Below are positions 24,841 to 34,238 of a stretch of 64,000 bases of DNA, in pieces. A program made the translations under genes and the position numbers. This DNA comes from Acidimicrobiales bacterium (GTDB lineage: Bacteria > Actinomycetota > Acidimicrobiia > Acidimicrobiales > Aldehydirespiratoraceae). The stretch covers positions 1 to 64,000 of the forward strand of contig JAQWLJ010000011.1 in assembly GCA_029247365.1 (NCBI GenBank). Reading direction: 5' to 3'. The notes under the pieces are model-generated. The model did not search any database, was not told the DNA's origin, and saw only the letters and a program-made list of their open reading frames with translations. Within the stretch, counting starts at the first letter, position 1. The number at the start of each line of letters is the position of its first letter.

Positions 24841-26018
24841 CGCACCGCGTCGACGGCTTGAATCACCGCGTCGATCTCGTCTTCGCTGTTGTAGTAGTGC
24901 GCGGACGCACGAATGACGGTGGGGAGACCGCGCGGTTCGAGATCAAGACGAGCGCGGTCGGGACCCGACGTCGATGTATTGATTTTACGAAGCAATAGTT
25001 GCGCCTGCACCGACGCAGCATCGACCCCATCGACGGTAAAGGTAACGATGCCGCCCCGCCGAGCACCCTTGTCGTGCACTCCGACCCGGTCGAGCGATTC
25101 GAGCCCGGCCCGCAAGCGGGCGCCGAGGTTGGTGATGCGAGCAGCTGTCGTCTCGATGCCGAGGCTCAGCGCATAGTCGACGGCGACCCCAAGACCCGCC
25201 TTTCCGGCGTAGTAGGTCTCCCAATTCTCGAACCGGCGAGCATCGGGCCTCCACTCGTAGTCGTCGGCTTGCGTCCAGTCAGCCGAGTGAAGGTCGATGA
25301 ACGGCGGCTCGAGGACCTCGAGGGCTCGCTCGCCGGCGTAGAGGAATCCGGTGCCGCGGGGGCCACGCAGGTACTTCCGACCCGTACCAGAGAGCACGTC
25401 ACAACCAATCGTGTTGACATCGAGCGGCACCTGCCCGGCCGACTGGCAGGCATCGAGCACGTAGAACACCCCGTGCTTGGCGCACAGCGCGCCCACTTCT
25501 TCAGCCGGGTTGATCAGACCGCCGCTGGTCGGGATGTGGGTCATCGCCATCATTGCCGCACCTGCAGCAAGCTCGGTATCCACCTGGGCAAGGTCGATCT
25601 GGCCGTAGTCGTCGTCGTCGATCAGCACCATCTCGATGCCGAAACGCCGTTCGAGTTGGAGGAAGGCGAGGACGTTGCTCGAGTATTCGGCCCGACAGGT
25701 GACGACGCGATCACCCCGCTCGAAGGGGTAGCCGTAGACCGCCATGTCCCATGCCCGAGTGGCGTTCTCGATCACTGCCATGTGTTCGCGAGGCGCGCCG
25801 ACGAGCGCACCGAGTGAGTCGTAGACGGCTTCGAGTTGGCCGTGGCGTTCGTCGGCCGTCTCATAGCCGCCGATCGCTTCTTCACGGCGGAGATAGTCGA
25901 CGACCGTGTCGGTTACGACCGACGGTGGCAGCGCCGAGCCGGCGTTGTTGACATGGATGACGTTCTCGATGCCCGGGGTTGCCGCCCGCACTGCTTCCAG
26001 GGAGAATTGTGTGCTCAC
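24837..26018 (-). CDS. Class V aminotransferase, cysteine-desulfurase/kynureninase-like
   Basis: 393 residues, fold-type I PLP enzyme. The PLP lysine is K215 in SGTGRKYLRGPRG, the cofactor aspartate is D189 and the glutamine Q192 in VLDACQSAGQ. No catalytic cysteine loop typical of IscS is visible, so desulfurase activity is doubtful; an isopenicillin-epimerase-like or lyase role is possible. Its stop overlaps the polymerase start. The GTG at 26018 has TAAGTT six bases upstream. Confidence 0.82.
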   Translation of the reverse strand: MSTQFSLEAVRAATPGIENVIHVNNAGSALPPSVVTDTVVDYLRREEAIGGYETADERHGQLEAVYDSLGALVGAPREHMAVIENATRAWDMAVYGYPFERGDRVVTCRAEYSSNVLAFLQLERRFGIEMVLIDDDDYGQIDLAQVDTELAAGAAMMAMTHIPTSGGLINPAEEVGALCAKHGVFYVLDACQSAGQVPLDVNTIGCDVLSGTGRKYLRGPRGTGFLYAGERALEVLEPPFIDLHSADWTQADDYEWRPDARRFENWETYYAGKAGLGVAVDYALSLGIETTAARITNLGARLRAGLESLDRVGVHDKGARRGGIVTFTVDGVDAASVQAQLLLRKINTSTSGPDRARLDLEPRGLPTVIRASAHYYNSEDEIDAVIQAVDAVR

Positions 26019-26024
26019 CGCGTC

Positions 26025-26030
26025 AACTTA
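26025..26030 (-). promoter_or_regulatory. -10 box (TAAGTT) of the class V aminotransferase operon, leaderless type
   Basis: TAAGTT on the minus strand lies six bases before the GTG at 26018 and would drive both the aminotransferase and the coupled polymerase gene. Confidence 0.45.
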
Positions 26031-26053
26031 CAACGGGGAGCGCGAGGTAGACG

Positions 26054-27208
26054 ATGGCTCACAAACGTGGATTCCCGCCCGAAGAATTCACCGGTCGCAC
26101 CGAGCGCGCCCAAGTGCTCATGGCCGAGCGTGGCTTCGACGCAATCCTCGTGTGCACCGAACCCGAAGTCCGCTACTTCACCGGTTTCCACACGCCGTTC
26201 TGGCAGAGCCCAACCCGGCCCTGGTTCACCATCGTCCCCGCCGCGGGCAAGCCGGTTGCGGTGATCCCCGGTATCGGCGGCCCTTCGATGTCGGCCACAT
26301 GGATCGATGACGTCCGCACATGGTCGTCGCCACGGCCCGACGACGACGGAGTGACGCTGCTGGCCGACACCCTGCGTGAGCTCACCGGCCCCGACGCCAC
26401 CATCGGCCTGCCGATGGGCCCGGAGACGCACGTACGCATGCCGCTCGCCGATCTCGACCGCCTCCGCGTCTTGCTTGGCGATTTCGTCGACGCCACCGAC
26501 ATCATTCGCAGTCTTCGGATGGTCAAGACCGAACGCGAGATCCAAAAGCACCGCATGATCTGCGGCATCGTCTCGGACGCGTTTGACCGACTTCCCGAGA
26601 TCGTGTCAACCGGAATGTCGGAGCGACAGGCCTTCCAAGCCTTCCGGGCCGAGATCCTGGACCAGGGGGCCGATGACGTGCCCTATCTCGTCGGTGCCAC
26701 CGGGCCCGGCGGAATCGACGACATCATCCGGCAGCCCTCGGACCGAGTGATCACCGACGGCGACCTCCTGATCTTCGACACCGGATCGACGATCGACGGC
26801 TACTTCTCCGACTTCGACCGCAACTTCGCCTTCACCCACGCCGACCAGTCAGCCAAGGACGCGTACTGCGCTGTCTGGGAGGCGACCGAGGCCGGGTTCG
26901 AAGCATGCAGGCCCGGCGCCACCACGAGCGATGTGTTCCGGGCGATGAACGAGGTTCTGAAGGCTAACGGTTCGCTCGGCAACGACGTCGGCCGTATGGG
27001 CCATGGCCTTGGTATGCAGGTCACCGAGTGGCCATCGCACACCGCCACTGACGAGACACCGATCGAAGCGAATATGGTGCTCACCCTCGAACCAGGGCTG
27101 CTGTGGGCCCCGGGCAAGGCGATGGTGCACGAAGAGAACATCGTCGTTGGCGCTGACGGCTCCGAGTGGCTCAGCCGCCGAGCCGCCCCCAAACTCCCAA
27201 TCATCTGA
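26054..27208 (+). CDS. M24-family (creatinase/Xaa-Pro peptidase-like) hydrolase
   Basis: 384 residues: an N-terminal creatinase-like domain (1-150) and a pita-bread catalytic domain. The five metal ligands are present: D242 (FDTGS), D253 (YFSDFDRNF), H317 (GRMGHGLGMQ), E346 (TLEPGL) and E360 (VHEENIVV). Members hydrolyse prolyl peptides, creatine, ectoine or related small amides, and the gene context (dioxygenase, racemase-like) favours a small-molecule substrate. GAGGT six bases before the ATG is the ribosome-binding site. Confidence 0.85.
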   Translation: MAHKRGFPPEEFTGRTERAQVLMAERGFDAILVCTEPEVRYFTGFHTPFWQSPTRPWFTIVPAAGKPVAVIPGIGGPSMSATWIDDVRTWSSPRPDDDGVTLLADTLRELTGPDATIGLPMGPETHVRMPLADLDRLRVLLGDFVDATDIIRSLRMVKTEREIQKHRMICGIVSDAFDRLPEIVSTGMSERQAFQAFRAEILDQGADDVPYLVGATGPGGIDDIIRQPSDRVITDGDLLIFDTGSTIDGYFSDFDRNFAFTHADQSAKDAYCAVWEATEAGFEACRPGATTSDVFRAMNEVLKANGSLGNDVGRMGHGLGMQVTEWPSHTATDETPIEANMVLTLEPGLLWAPGKAMVHEENIVVGADGSEWLSRRAAPKLPII

Positions 27209-27219
27209 GGAGGATCGAT

Positions 27220-28119
27220 ATGACCAACGTCTCCGCAGACCCCGTCCTGAGTCAGGACGAGATCGACGGTTACTGGCGCGACGGCTTTGTCTTCGTGCCC
27301 GATGCGCTCACTGCTGATCAACTCGCCGCGCTGCGCGCCGACTTCGCGGCATGGGTTGACGAGAGCCGCGCACACGTCGAACCGTTCGGCGTCACCGAGG
27401 ACGGCCGCGCCCGCTTCGACCTCCAACCCGGTCACTGCGCCGAGCATCCGGCCCTGCGTCGAGTGGCGTCCCCCGTCGATGTCTCTGAGGCGTACCTCTC
27501 AGCCATGCGGGACAACCGGGCCCTCGACGCAGTCACCCAACTCGTGGGCCCGAACATCGAGTTCAACAACTCGAAGATCAACGCGAAACATCCGGGCACG
27601 GCCACCGAGGTCAAGTACCACCAAGACTTCATGTTCCAGCCCCACACCAACGAAGACCTCGTTACGTGCCTCTTCTTCCTCGACGACGTCACCCCCGAGA
27701 ATGGACCACTCAACGTCGTGCCAGGCACCCACATCGGCCCAATGTTTGATCACTGGCACGACGGGGTGTACACCGGCACCGTCGCCCCCCAGGTTGAGGC
27801 TGCCCACGTCGACCAGGCCATCCCCGTGCACGGCCCAGCGGGATCGGCGTGCCTGATGCACACCCGCCTGCTGCATGGCTCGGCACCCAATCACTCCGAC
27901 AAACCCCGCACTCTGTTCATCAGCGAATACCGCGCCGAAGACTCCAAGCCGCTGCAGGTCAACCATCTGCCATCGCCATACGACGGCGAGGTAGTGCGCG
28001 GTGAACGCACCAATCGGGTCCGATGCTCCACCTACGAGATGGCGTATCCCGAGGTACCGACCACTGCGTCGTTCTTCGATCAGCAAGACAAGGACGGGCG
28101 CGTCCGCAGAACCACATGA
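27220..28119 (+). CDS. PhyH-family Fe(II)/2-oxoglutarate dioxygenase 1
   Basis: 299 residues. The iron-binding facial triad is H134-x-D136 (KYHQDFMF) with H219 (RLLHGSAPN), and an arginine in KPRTLFISEYR probably binds 2-oxoglutarate. Such enzymes hydroxylate unactivated carbons of small molecules. An AGGAGG that overlaps the previous stop gives a very strong start signal. It is the middle gene of the M24-PhyH-racemase operon and overlaps the next gene by 4 bases. Confidence 0.88.
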   Translation: MTNVSADPVLSQDEIDGYWRDGFVFVPDALTADQLAALRADFAAWVDESRAHVEPFGVTEDGRARFDLQPGHCAEHPALRRVASPVDVSEAYLSAMRDNRALDAVTQLVGPNIEFNNSKINAKHPGTATEVKYHQDFMFQPHTNEDLVTCLFFLDDVTPENGPLNVVPGTHIGPMFDHWHDGVYTGTVAPQVEAAHVDQAIPVHGPAGSACLMHTRLLHGSAPNHSDKPRTLFISEYRAEDSKPLQVNHLPSPYDGEVVRGERTNRVRCSTYEMAYPEVPTTASFFDQQDKDGRVRRTT

Positions 28120-28889
28120 CAATTCCCCCGCTCGTTCCACTCGGCTTCGAGACCGACGAGGGCTACGGCGATCGAGCGCGGCTAGGGCTGATCGTGCTCG
28201 AGACCGACCAGACGATCGAGGCCGAAGCGCAAGCCGTCACCCACCGTCTCGACGGGGTCACGATCTATCACTCCCGGATCCGCATGGAGCCCGAGGTGAC
28301 CCGCGAAACGCTGACCGCAATGAAAGCCCGCCTGCCCGAAGCGGCGGGGCTGTTGCCGAACGCATTCGGGTTCGATGCGATCGGTTACGGCTGCACATCG
28401 GCGTCGACCCTCATCGGCTCCGACGGCGTGGCCGAATGCATCGAATCCGCCCATCCCAGGGTGCCGAACACCGAGCCGATTACCGCCGCTATCACCGCAA
28501 TGCACGCGCTCGACGCGACCCGGGTCGCGATCGTCACGCCCTACACGGCAGCGGTCACGGCACCAGTGGCACAACGCTTCTTAGCGGCTGGTCTCGAGGT
28601 CACCGGCCTCGGTTCGTTCACCCAGTCGAGCGATCTCGTCGTGGCCCGAATCTCGTCGGCCTCGATTGCGGATGGTGTGCGTTCCATCGTCGAGCAGGGT
28701 GACTGCGACGCCGTCTTCGTGTCGTGCACGAGCCTGCGTGTGCTCGGGATCGCACCAGAACTCGAAACCGAGCTCGGCGTGCCGATCGTGTCGAGCAACA
28801 TGGCACTCATCTGGCACCTGCTTCGCCTGGCTGGGGTCGACGACGACCTCGCTGCATTCGGGCGGTTGTTCAGCTCCTCGCTCCCATGA
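28116..28889 (+). CDS. Asp/Glu racemase superfamily protein, maleate isomerase/arylmalonate decarboxylase-like
   Basis: 257 residues. The two opposed catalytic cysteines of the superfamily are C93 (IGYGCTSAS) and C204 (FVSCTSLRVL), which suggests an isomerase or racemase rather than a one-cysteine decarboxylase. It starts with an ATGA overlap at the dioxygenase stop. It faces a convergent gene one base beyond its stop. The natural substrate is probably a dicarboxylate or hydantoin-like acid; this is inferred. Confidence 0.8.
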   Translation: MTIPPLVPLGFETDEGYGDRARLGLIVLETDQTIEAEAQAVTHRLDGVTIYHSRIRMEPEVTRETLTAMKARLPEAAGLLPNAFGFDAIGYGCTSASTLIGSDGVAECIESAHPRVPNTEPITAAITAMHALDATRVAIVTPYTAAVTAPVAQRFLAAGLEVTGLGSFTQSSDLVVARISSASIADGVRSIVEQGDCDAVFVSCTSLRVLGIAPELETELGVPIVSSNMALIWHLLRLAGVDDDLAAFGRLFSSSLP

Positions 28890-28890
28890 T

Positions 28891-29709
28891 TCAGAGGTGT
28901 CGCACTTCGTCGGCGCCGTCATAGAGCACCGACGAGAGCGCCGTGTTGGCTGCTGCCCGCACCGCTCGACCTGCGTCGTCAAGCTTTGTCGGAAGTGACA
29001 CCGTTTCGAACGCAACATCAGAGGTGGCGCCACGGATCGAAGCGACGTGGTGTTCACCCCGTACCGGCCTGACGTCGGCAGCCAGGAAACTCTGCATCGC
29101 GAGGCCGACCCGGCGACTGGTTGAGCGATTTGGCTGGGAGCCGTGGACGATCCATGGATGATGCAGCGACATCTGGCCAGGGCGTAGCTCGAGGTGGACG
29201 GCAGTCGACACCTCGACACCGTCGATCTCTTGGCCCCGAGTGAGGATGTTGTCGTCGCCGTAGCGGTCGATGTGGGTGCTTCGCGTGCGGTGCGACCCCG
29301 GGATCACCGACACACATCCGCTCTCAACCGTCGACGGGCTGAGGGCAAGCCACGCCGTCACGAAGCGGTCGGGTTGAAGACCCATGTAGTGAGCGTCCTG
29401 ATGCCAGCTGACGTAGCCCGCAGATGACGGATCCTTGATGAACAAGACGGTCGACCACAGCGAAATATCAGGCCCGATGATTTGTTCGGCGCAGTCGACA
29501 ACCCGCGGATCGGTCACGACATCAGCCAGGAACGGGAACGCGAGGTGCGCGTTGTTGCGATGCTCGGGGTGGAGATCGTCGGGATGCTCGGCCTCCGCAT
29601 GCTCAAGCGCAACCAGCAGCTCGCCCGCCTCGGCTTCACTCATAACATCGATGGGGGCGACCCAGCCGTGCTCGAGATAGCGCGCAAGTTGCTCGTCGGT
29701 CAGACCCAC
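28891..29709 (-). CDS. PhyH-family dioxygenase 2
   Basis: 272 residues. Facial triad H103-x-D105 (SWHQDAHYMG) and H189 (PWIVHGSQPN), and the arginine of STSRRVGLAM as likely co-substrate ligand. The GTG at 29709 has an AAGGGG-type ribosome-binding site about 7 bases upstream; an ATG at 29736 would lengthen the protein by nine residues. It is convergent with the racemase-like gene and divergent from the amidase. Similarity to ectoine hydroxylase-type PhyH proteins is possible but not specific. Confidence 0.85.
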   Translation of the reverse strand: MGLTDEQLARYLEHGWVAPIDVMSEAEAGELLVALEHAEAEHPDDLHPEHRNNAHLAFPFLADVVTDPRVVDCAEQIIGPDISLWSTVLFIKDPSSAGYVSWHQDAHYMGLQPDRFVTAWLALSPSTVESGCVSVIPGSHRTRSTHIDRYGDDNILTRGQEIDGVEVSTAVHLELRPGQMSLHHPWIVHGSQPNRSTSRRVGLAMQSFLAADVRPVRGEHHVASIRGATSDVAFETVSLPTKLDDAGRAVRAAANTALSSVLYDGADEVRHL

Positions 29710-29787
29710 CGGTTCACCCCTTTCTGCGGGGTCCATAGTCTGGCCGAATGGTGGCGCGTTTCGCATATCGCTGGTAGCCAGAGCGCC

Positions 29788-31200
29788 GTGAACGTCGCCC
29801 TGCTTTCCGCTACCGAGCAATGCCACCTCGTCGCTGAGGGCGAACTGTCAGCAGTCGAGCTTCTCGACGCGTGCCTTGCCCAGTATGAGCGCCACAATCC
29901 GACACTCAACGCGATCATTCACGAGGAGATCGACGCCGCTCGCACCGAGGCCCGCTCGGCCGACGATGCACGAGTACGGGGTGGCCCGGGTGGACCGCTC
30001 GACGGCCTCCCGATCACCGTGAAGGACTCCATCGACTGGGCCGGTAGGCCGAGCACGTGGGGCGATCCGCAATACCGCGACCACCGGCCCACCGAAGATG
30101 CCAGCGTGCTCGCCCAACTGCGCGCGGCAGGAGCCATTGTGTGGGGGAAGACCAACGTGCCCCTGCATCTCGCCGAGTGGCAGACCTTCAACAGCATTCA
30201 CGGCCGCACCAACAACCCGTGGGACGTCGATCGTACGCCCGGTGGATCATCGGGTGGGTCAGCGGTGGCGGTCGCCACCGGCATGGCAGCACTCGAAGTT
30301 GGTAGCGATATCGGTGGCTCAGTACGTTGGCCGGCCGCTCACACGGGCATCACCGGCCTCAAACCGAGCTATGGCCTCATCTCGCAACACGGGCACACGT
30401 TCCCTGGCCAGGAGGGAACCGTCGACCACAACGTGATCGGTCCAATCGCCCGCACGATCGCCGACCTCGAACTCGTCCTGCCACCCATGCATGAGCCGTA
30501 CATCTCACTGCGCGACCCCTCGCAGGCCTCACTGTCGGACTTCACCGTCGGCGTCTTGCTCGACAACCCCGTCGGCGACCAGGACGCTGCGGTCACGGCA
30601 ACCATCCAGGCCGCTATCGACCAGCTCAGCGATGCCGGTCTGGGTCTCGCCGAGCCGCCGCCGATGGACCTGCTCCTCACCGGCCAGTCCATCGGCCAAC
30701 AACTCGGGCGTGCCGCAGCGTCAGGCCCCAACCCTCCTCCGCCGTCAGCCGACGTCGGCCGTTACGACGAGGGCAGCCGGGATTACGACGCGCTCATCGC
30801 CCACGCCTCTCGGATGACCCATCGGGAATGGATGTCACTCAACGACGAACGCGAGCGGACCCGTCTGCGGTGGCGCGACTACTTCCGCACCGTCGACCTT
30901 CTCCTGACTCCTATCGCTGCGACTACCGCGCCGCCTCACGACGAGCGGTCCTTCGCCCAGCAACGGGTCGTTGTCAACGGAGTCGAGCGGTCGATCGCCG
31001 AGCAGTGGTTCTGGGCTGGTATCGCCAATGTCACCTACCAACCGGCCGTGTCGTTTCCAGCCGGCTGCGCGACCGACGGACTTCCCGTCGGGATGCAGGC
31101 GGTCGGCCCGTTTATGTCTGACCGCACGGTGTTGCGGTTCGGTGCGCTGGCCGAGACCGTGCTCGGATGCCCACTCACAACCCTTCACGCCCGCTGGTGA
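29788..31200 (+). CDS. Amidase signature family hydrolase
   Basis: 470 residues. The Ser-cisSer-Lys triad is visible: K79 in LDGLPITVKDS, the glycine/serine stretch GGSSGGSAVAVATGMAALEV (152-171) with the cis-serine, and S178 in GSDIGGS as nucleophile. Such enzymes hydrolyse a range of amides. The GTG at 29788 starts the protein cleanly; reading further upstream would be antisense to the dioxygenase. A flavin oxidoreductase gene follows after 64 bp. Confidence 0.88.
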   Translation: MNVALLSATEQCHLVAEGELSAVELLDACLAQYERHNPTLNAIIHEEIDAARTEARSADDARVRGGPGGPLDGLPITVKDSIDWAGRPSTWGDPQYRDHRPTEDASVLAQLRAAGAIVWGKTNVPLHLAEWQTFNSIHGRTNNPWDVDRTPGGSSGGSAVAVATGMAALEVGSDIGGSVRWPAAHTGITGLKPSYGLISQHGHTFPGQEGTVDHNVIGPIARTIADLELVLPPMHEPYISLRDPSQASLSDFTVGVLLDNPVGDQDAAVTATIQAAIDQLSDAGLGLAEPPPMDLLLTGQSIGQQLGRAAASGPNPPPPSADVGRYDEGSRDYDALIAHASRMTHREWMSLNDERERTRLRWRDYFRTVDLLLTPIAATTAPPHDERSFAQQRVVVNGVERSIAEQWFWAGIANVTYQPAVSFPAGCATDGLPVGMQAVGPFMSDRTVLRFGALAETVLGCPLTTLHARW

Positions 31201-31264
31201 CCGCTCGCCGCAACGCTCGACGATTGGGCCGCCGCACAACCAAAATTCTTGAGGAGCCGCCGAC

Positions 31265-33307
31265 ATGAGCGCCGACCCCCTGCTCGAACCGTTCACGATC
31301 GGCGATCTCACGCTGAAGAACCGCATCTTCTCGAGTAGCCACGCGCCCGGCTACAACACCGATGGCACCCCCAACGAACGTTATGTCGCCTACCACGAGG
31401 AGAAGGCGAGAGGCGGCATCGGCCTCACCATGATCGGCGGGTCAAGCAATGTATCGCCCGACTCCGCATCGCTGTGGGGGCAGATGTACTTCGGCGCCGA
31501 CGCGATCATCGGTCCGCTCGCGGCGATGACCGATCGCATCCACGCACATGGGGCCGCAGTGATGTGCCAGATCACGCACATGGGCCGTCGCAACGTCTCC
31601 AACGATGGCGACTGGTTACCCACGATCGCACCGTCACCGATCCGCGAGCCCATGCATCGGGGCTGGCCAAAGCAAATGGAGAAAAGCGATATTCGCCGGG
31701 TAGTGGCCGACTTCGCCGCCGCGGCCGTGCGTGCCCGGGCGGGTGGGCTCGACGGCATCGAACTCTGCGCGACCAGCCATCTGATCGACCAGTTCTGGAC
31801 GCCGCTGGCGAACCACCGCACCGATGAATACGGGGGCTCCCTCGACAACCGGTTGCGCTTCACGTTCGAAGTGCTCGACGCAATCCGCATTGCAATCGGA
31901 ACCGACCTGCTGGTCGGCATCCGCATGATCGCCGACGAAGACCAGATCGGTGGGCTGAGTCGCGAGGAGAGCGCCGAGATCGCGCAACGTCTGGCCACAT
32001 CGAGGCTCCTCAACTTCATCAATGTCGCAAGCTCGTCACTGGCCACCGAGGAGGGCCTGTCGAAGGCGATTCCGCCATCGGGAACGCCGTTGATGCCCTT
32101 CGTTTCGCTGGCCGCGTCGATCAAGGCCGAGATCGACCTCCCAGTGCTGCACGCCACCCGAATCACCGACCTGGCGTCAGCGCGCCACGCCATCTCGTCG
32201 GGACTGATCGATCTCGCAGGCATGACCCGGGCCCACATCGCCGACCCCCACATCGTCACCAAGCTCGAACGCGGTGAAGCAGACCGCATCCGGGTCTGTG
32301 TCGGAGCATCGTTCTGCATCAACCGACTCCACCAGGGCCTCGAGTCGGTGTGCATCCAGAACCCGGCGACGGGGCGGGAGATCCACATCCCTCAGCTCGT
32401 CACCCCCTCCGGAAGCGCTGGCGTAAAGGCTGTCGTGGTCGGCGCCGGACCGGGCGGCCTCGAGTCGGCGCGGGTGCTTGCCGAGCGAGGACACGACGTG
32501 GTGCTGTTCGAGGCACAAGACCGGGTTGGCGGCCAGGTCGTGTTGGCCGCTCGTGCGAGTGAACGACAATCCGAGCTGCTCGGCATCACCGGTTGGCTCG
32601 AACGCGAAGTCGAACATGCCGGCGTCGATGTCCGGCTCGGCACACCCGTCGACGCGGCCGACATTCTCGCCGAAGCACCTGCGGTTGTGGTGGTCGCCAC
32701 CGGCGGCTGGCCCGATGCCGGGTTCCTCACCTCCGGGGCAGACCTCGTATCGAGTGGCTGGGACGTGCTCGGCGGACACGTCGACCCCACTGGTCGGGTC
32801 CTGCTCTACGACGACCATGGTGGCGAGAACGCTCCTTCGGTCGCCGAGTACCTCTCCGGACGCGGTGTCACCGATATCGAGTTCGTCACCCCCGACCGAC
32901 TGGTCGCTCAAGACCTCGCTGCTACCACCGGCCCTGCCTACCTTGAGATGCTGTACGACGCCGGCGTTGCGATGACCCCCGACCATGCGCTCGTGCGGGT
33001 CGAGCGGGCCGCTGACGGGGCGGGGCTGGCCGCCGTTCTCCGCAACATCCACACCCGGCGCGAGCACGTTCGGATCGTCGACCATGTTGTCTTCGAGCAT
33101 GGTGTGGTGCCTGATGACGACCTCTACGTCTCCCTTCGCGACAGGTCGACAAACGGGGGCGTGCTCGATATCGCCGCGCTGACCGCCGGCCAACCGCAAC
33201 CGACGCAGAGCAACGGCTACGCACTCTTTCGCGTCGGTGACGCAGTGGCGAGCCGCACTATCGCGGCAGCCATCTACGAAGCCCGTCGGCTCTGCCAGTC
33301 TCTCTGA
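31265..33307 (+). CDS. Two-domain flavoprotein of the trimethylamine/dimethylglycine dehydrogenase-like OYE family
   Basis: 680 residues: an N-terminal FMN TIM barrel (1-340), then a cysteine region and an FAD/NAD(P) domain with VVGAGPGGLESARVLAERG (about 391-409). The iron-sulfur ligands C345, C351 and C363 match trimethylamine dehydrogenase positions, but the second cysteine is A348 (CVGASFC), as in dimethylglycine/N-methylproline demethylase-like members. Demethylation of an N-methylated amine is therefore a plausible role. A GAGGAG ribosome-binding site precedes the ATG. Confidence 0.85.
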   Translation: MSADPLLEPFTIGDLTLKNRIFSSSHAPGYNTDGTPNERYVAYHEEKARGGIGLTMIGGSSNVSPDSASLWGQMYFGADAIIGPLAAMTDRIHAHGAAVMCQITHMGRRNVSNDGDWLPTIAPSPIREPMHRGWPKQMEKSDIRRVVADFAAAAVRARAGGLDGIELCATSHLIDQFWTPLANHRTDEYGGSLDNRLRFTFEVLDAIRIAIGTDLLVGIRMIADEDQIGGLSREESAEIAQRLATSRLLNFINVASSSLATEEGLSKAIPPSGTPLMPFVSLAASIKAEIDLPVLHATRITDLASARHAISSGLIDLAGMTRAHIADPHIVTKLERGEADRIRVCVGASFCINRLHQGLESVCIQNPATGREIHIPQLVTPSGSAGVKAVVVGAGPGGLESARVLAERGHDVVLFEAQDRVGGQVVLAARASERQSELLGITGWLEREVEHAGVDVRLGTPVDAADILAEAPAVVVVATGGWPDAGFLTSGADLVSSGWDVLGGHVDPTGRVLLYDDHGGENAPSVAEYLSGRGVTDIEFVTPDRLVAQDLAATTGPAYLEMLYDAGVAMTPDHALVRVERAADGAGLAAVLRNIHTRREHVRIVDHVVFEHGVVPDDDLYVSLRDRSTNGGVLDIAALTAGQPQPTQSNGYALFRVGDAVASRTIAAAIYEARRLCQSL

Positions 33308-33334
33308 AGCAGACAGGGACTCCAGGCCCGGTGC

Positions 33335-33340
33335 CATACT
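33335..33340 (+). promoter_or_regulatory. -10 box (CATACT) of the isocitrate-lyase-like gene, leaderless type
   Basis: CATACT lies seven bases before the ATG at 33348 in the 40-bp gap after the flavoprotein gene, and decides the start. Confidence 0.42.
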
Positions 33341-33347
33341 CGACACC

Positions 33348-34217
33348 ATGAGCTTCGCTGATCGTCGCGCCGCCCTCGCCGCCCGAGTTCGGGCTCGCGA
33401 ATTGACCGTCGCCCCCGGCGTTTTCGACCTGGTATCGGCCAGGATCGCGGATCAGGCTGGGTTCGCTGCCCTCTACATGAGCGGTTACGGCGTATCGGCC
33501 TCACGTATGGGCCTACCTGATGCCGGGCTCACGTCGTTCGCCGACATGGTCGATCAGGCTCGCCGCCTTACCGCCGGCACATCAGCTCCCCTGATCGCCG
33601 ATGCCGACACCGGTTTTGGTGGACTGCTCAACGTCCGCCACACGGTCGAGGGATACGAAGCCGTTGGCGTTGCCGCCATCCAGTTCGAAGATCAAGAGTT
33701 CCCGAAAAAGTGCGGACATGCCGAGGGTCGGCGGGTGATCGACACCGATGACATGGTGAAAAAGGTTGAGGTTGCGGTCGACAGCCGCTCGAGCGACGAC
33801 TTCCTGGTCATTGCGCGCACCGACGCGCGCAGCTCACTCGGACTCAACGAGGCGATCGCCCGCGGGCGGGCCTACGCAGCCGCTGGCGCCGACCTGATCT
33901 TCGTCGAATCGCCCGAGACCGAAGACGAGTTCGCCCGCATCGCCGCAGAGGTCGACGCGCCGCTCGTCGCCAACATGGTGGAGGGTGGCTTCTCGCCGAT
34001 GCTGTCGGCCGACCGGCTCGCAGGACTCGGCTTCACCATTGCGCTCTTCCCTACCATGGGTCTGTTTGCTGCGACCGCGGCGATGCGCTCGGCCTACGGC
34101 GCACTGCACACCGAGGGCGCAAGTCCCGGGGCGAACTCGCTCATGCCGATCGGTGAGATGCACACACTCATGGGATTCGACGAGGTGTGGGCCTTCGACG
34201 AGCGCTGGGCCGACTGA
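33348..34217 (+). CDS. Isocitrate lyase/PEP mutase family protein
   Basis: 289 residues, a TIM-barrel lyase. The metal-binding DADTGFGG is at about 84-91 and the catalytic loop is FPKKCGHAEGRR (about 121-132). The KKCGH form is that of 2-methylisocitrate lyases and oxaloacetate/carboxyphosphonate relatives. There is no prpC/prpD context, so a methylcitrate role is not supported; a C-C lyase acting late in the neighbouring catabolic cluster is more likely (inference). Confidence 0.82.
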   Translation: MSFADRRAALAARVRARELTVAPGVFDLVSARIADQAGFAALYMSGYGVSASRMGLPDAGLTSFADMVDQARRLTAGTSAPLIADADTGFGGLLNVRHTVEGYEAVGVAAIQFEDQEFPKKCGHAEGRRVIDTDDMVKKVEVAVDSRSSDDFLVIARTDARSSLGLNEAIARGRAYAAAGADLIFVESPETEDEFARIAAEVDAPLVANMVEGGFSPMLSADRLAGLGFTIALFPTMGLFAATAAMRSAYGALHTEGASPGANSLMPIGEMHTLMGFDEVWAFDERWAD

Positions 34218-34238
34218 GGGGCGCCGCTCAGTCGGCGC

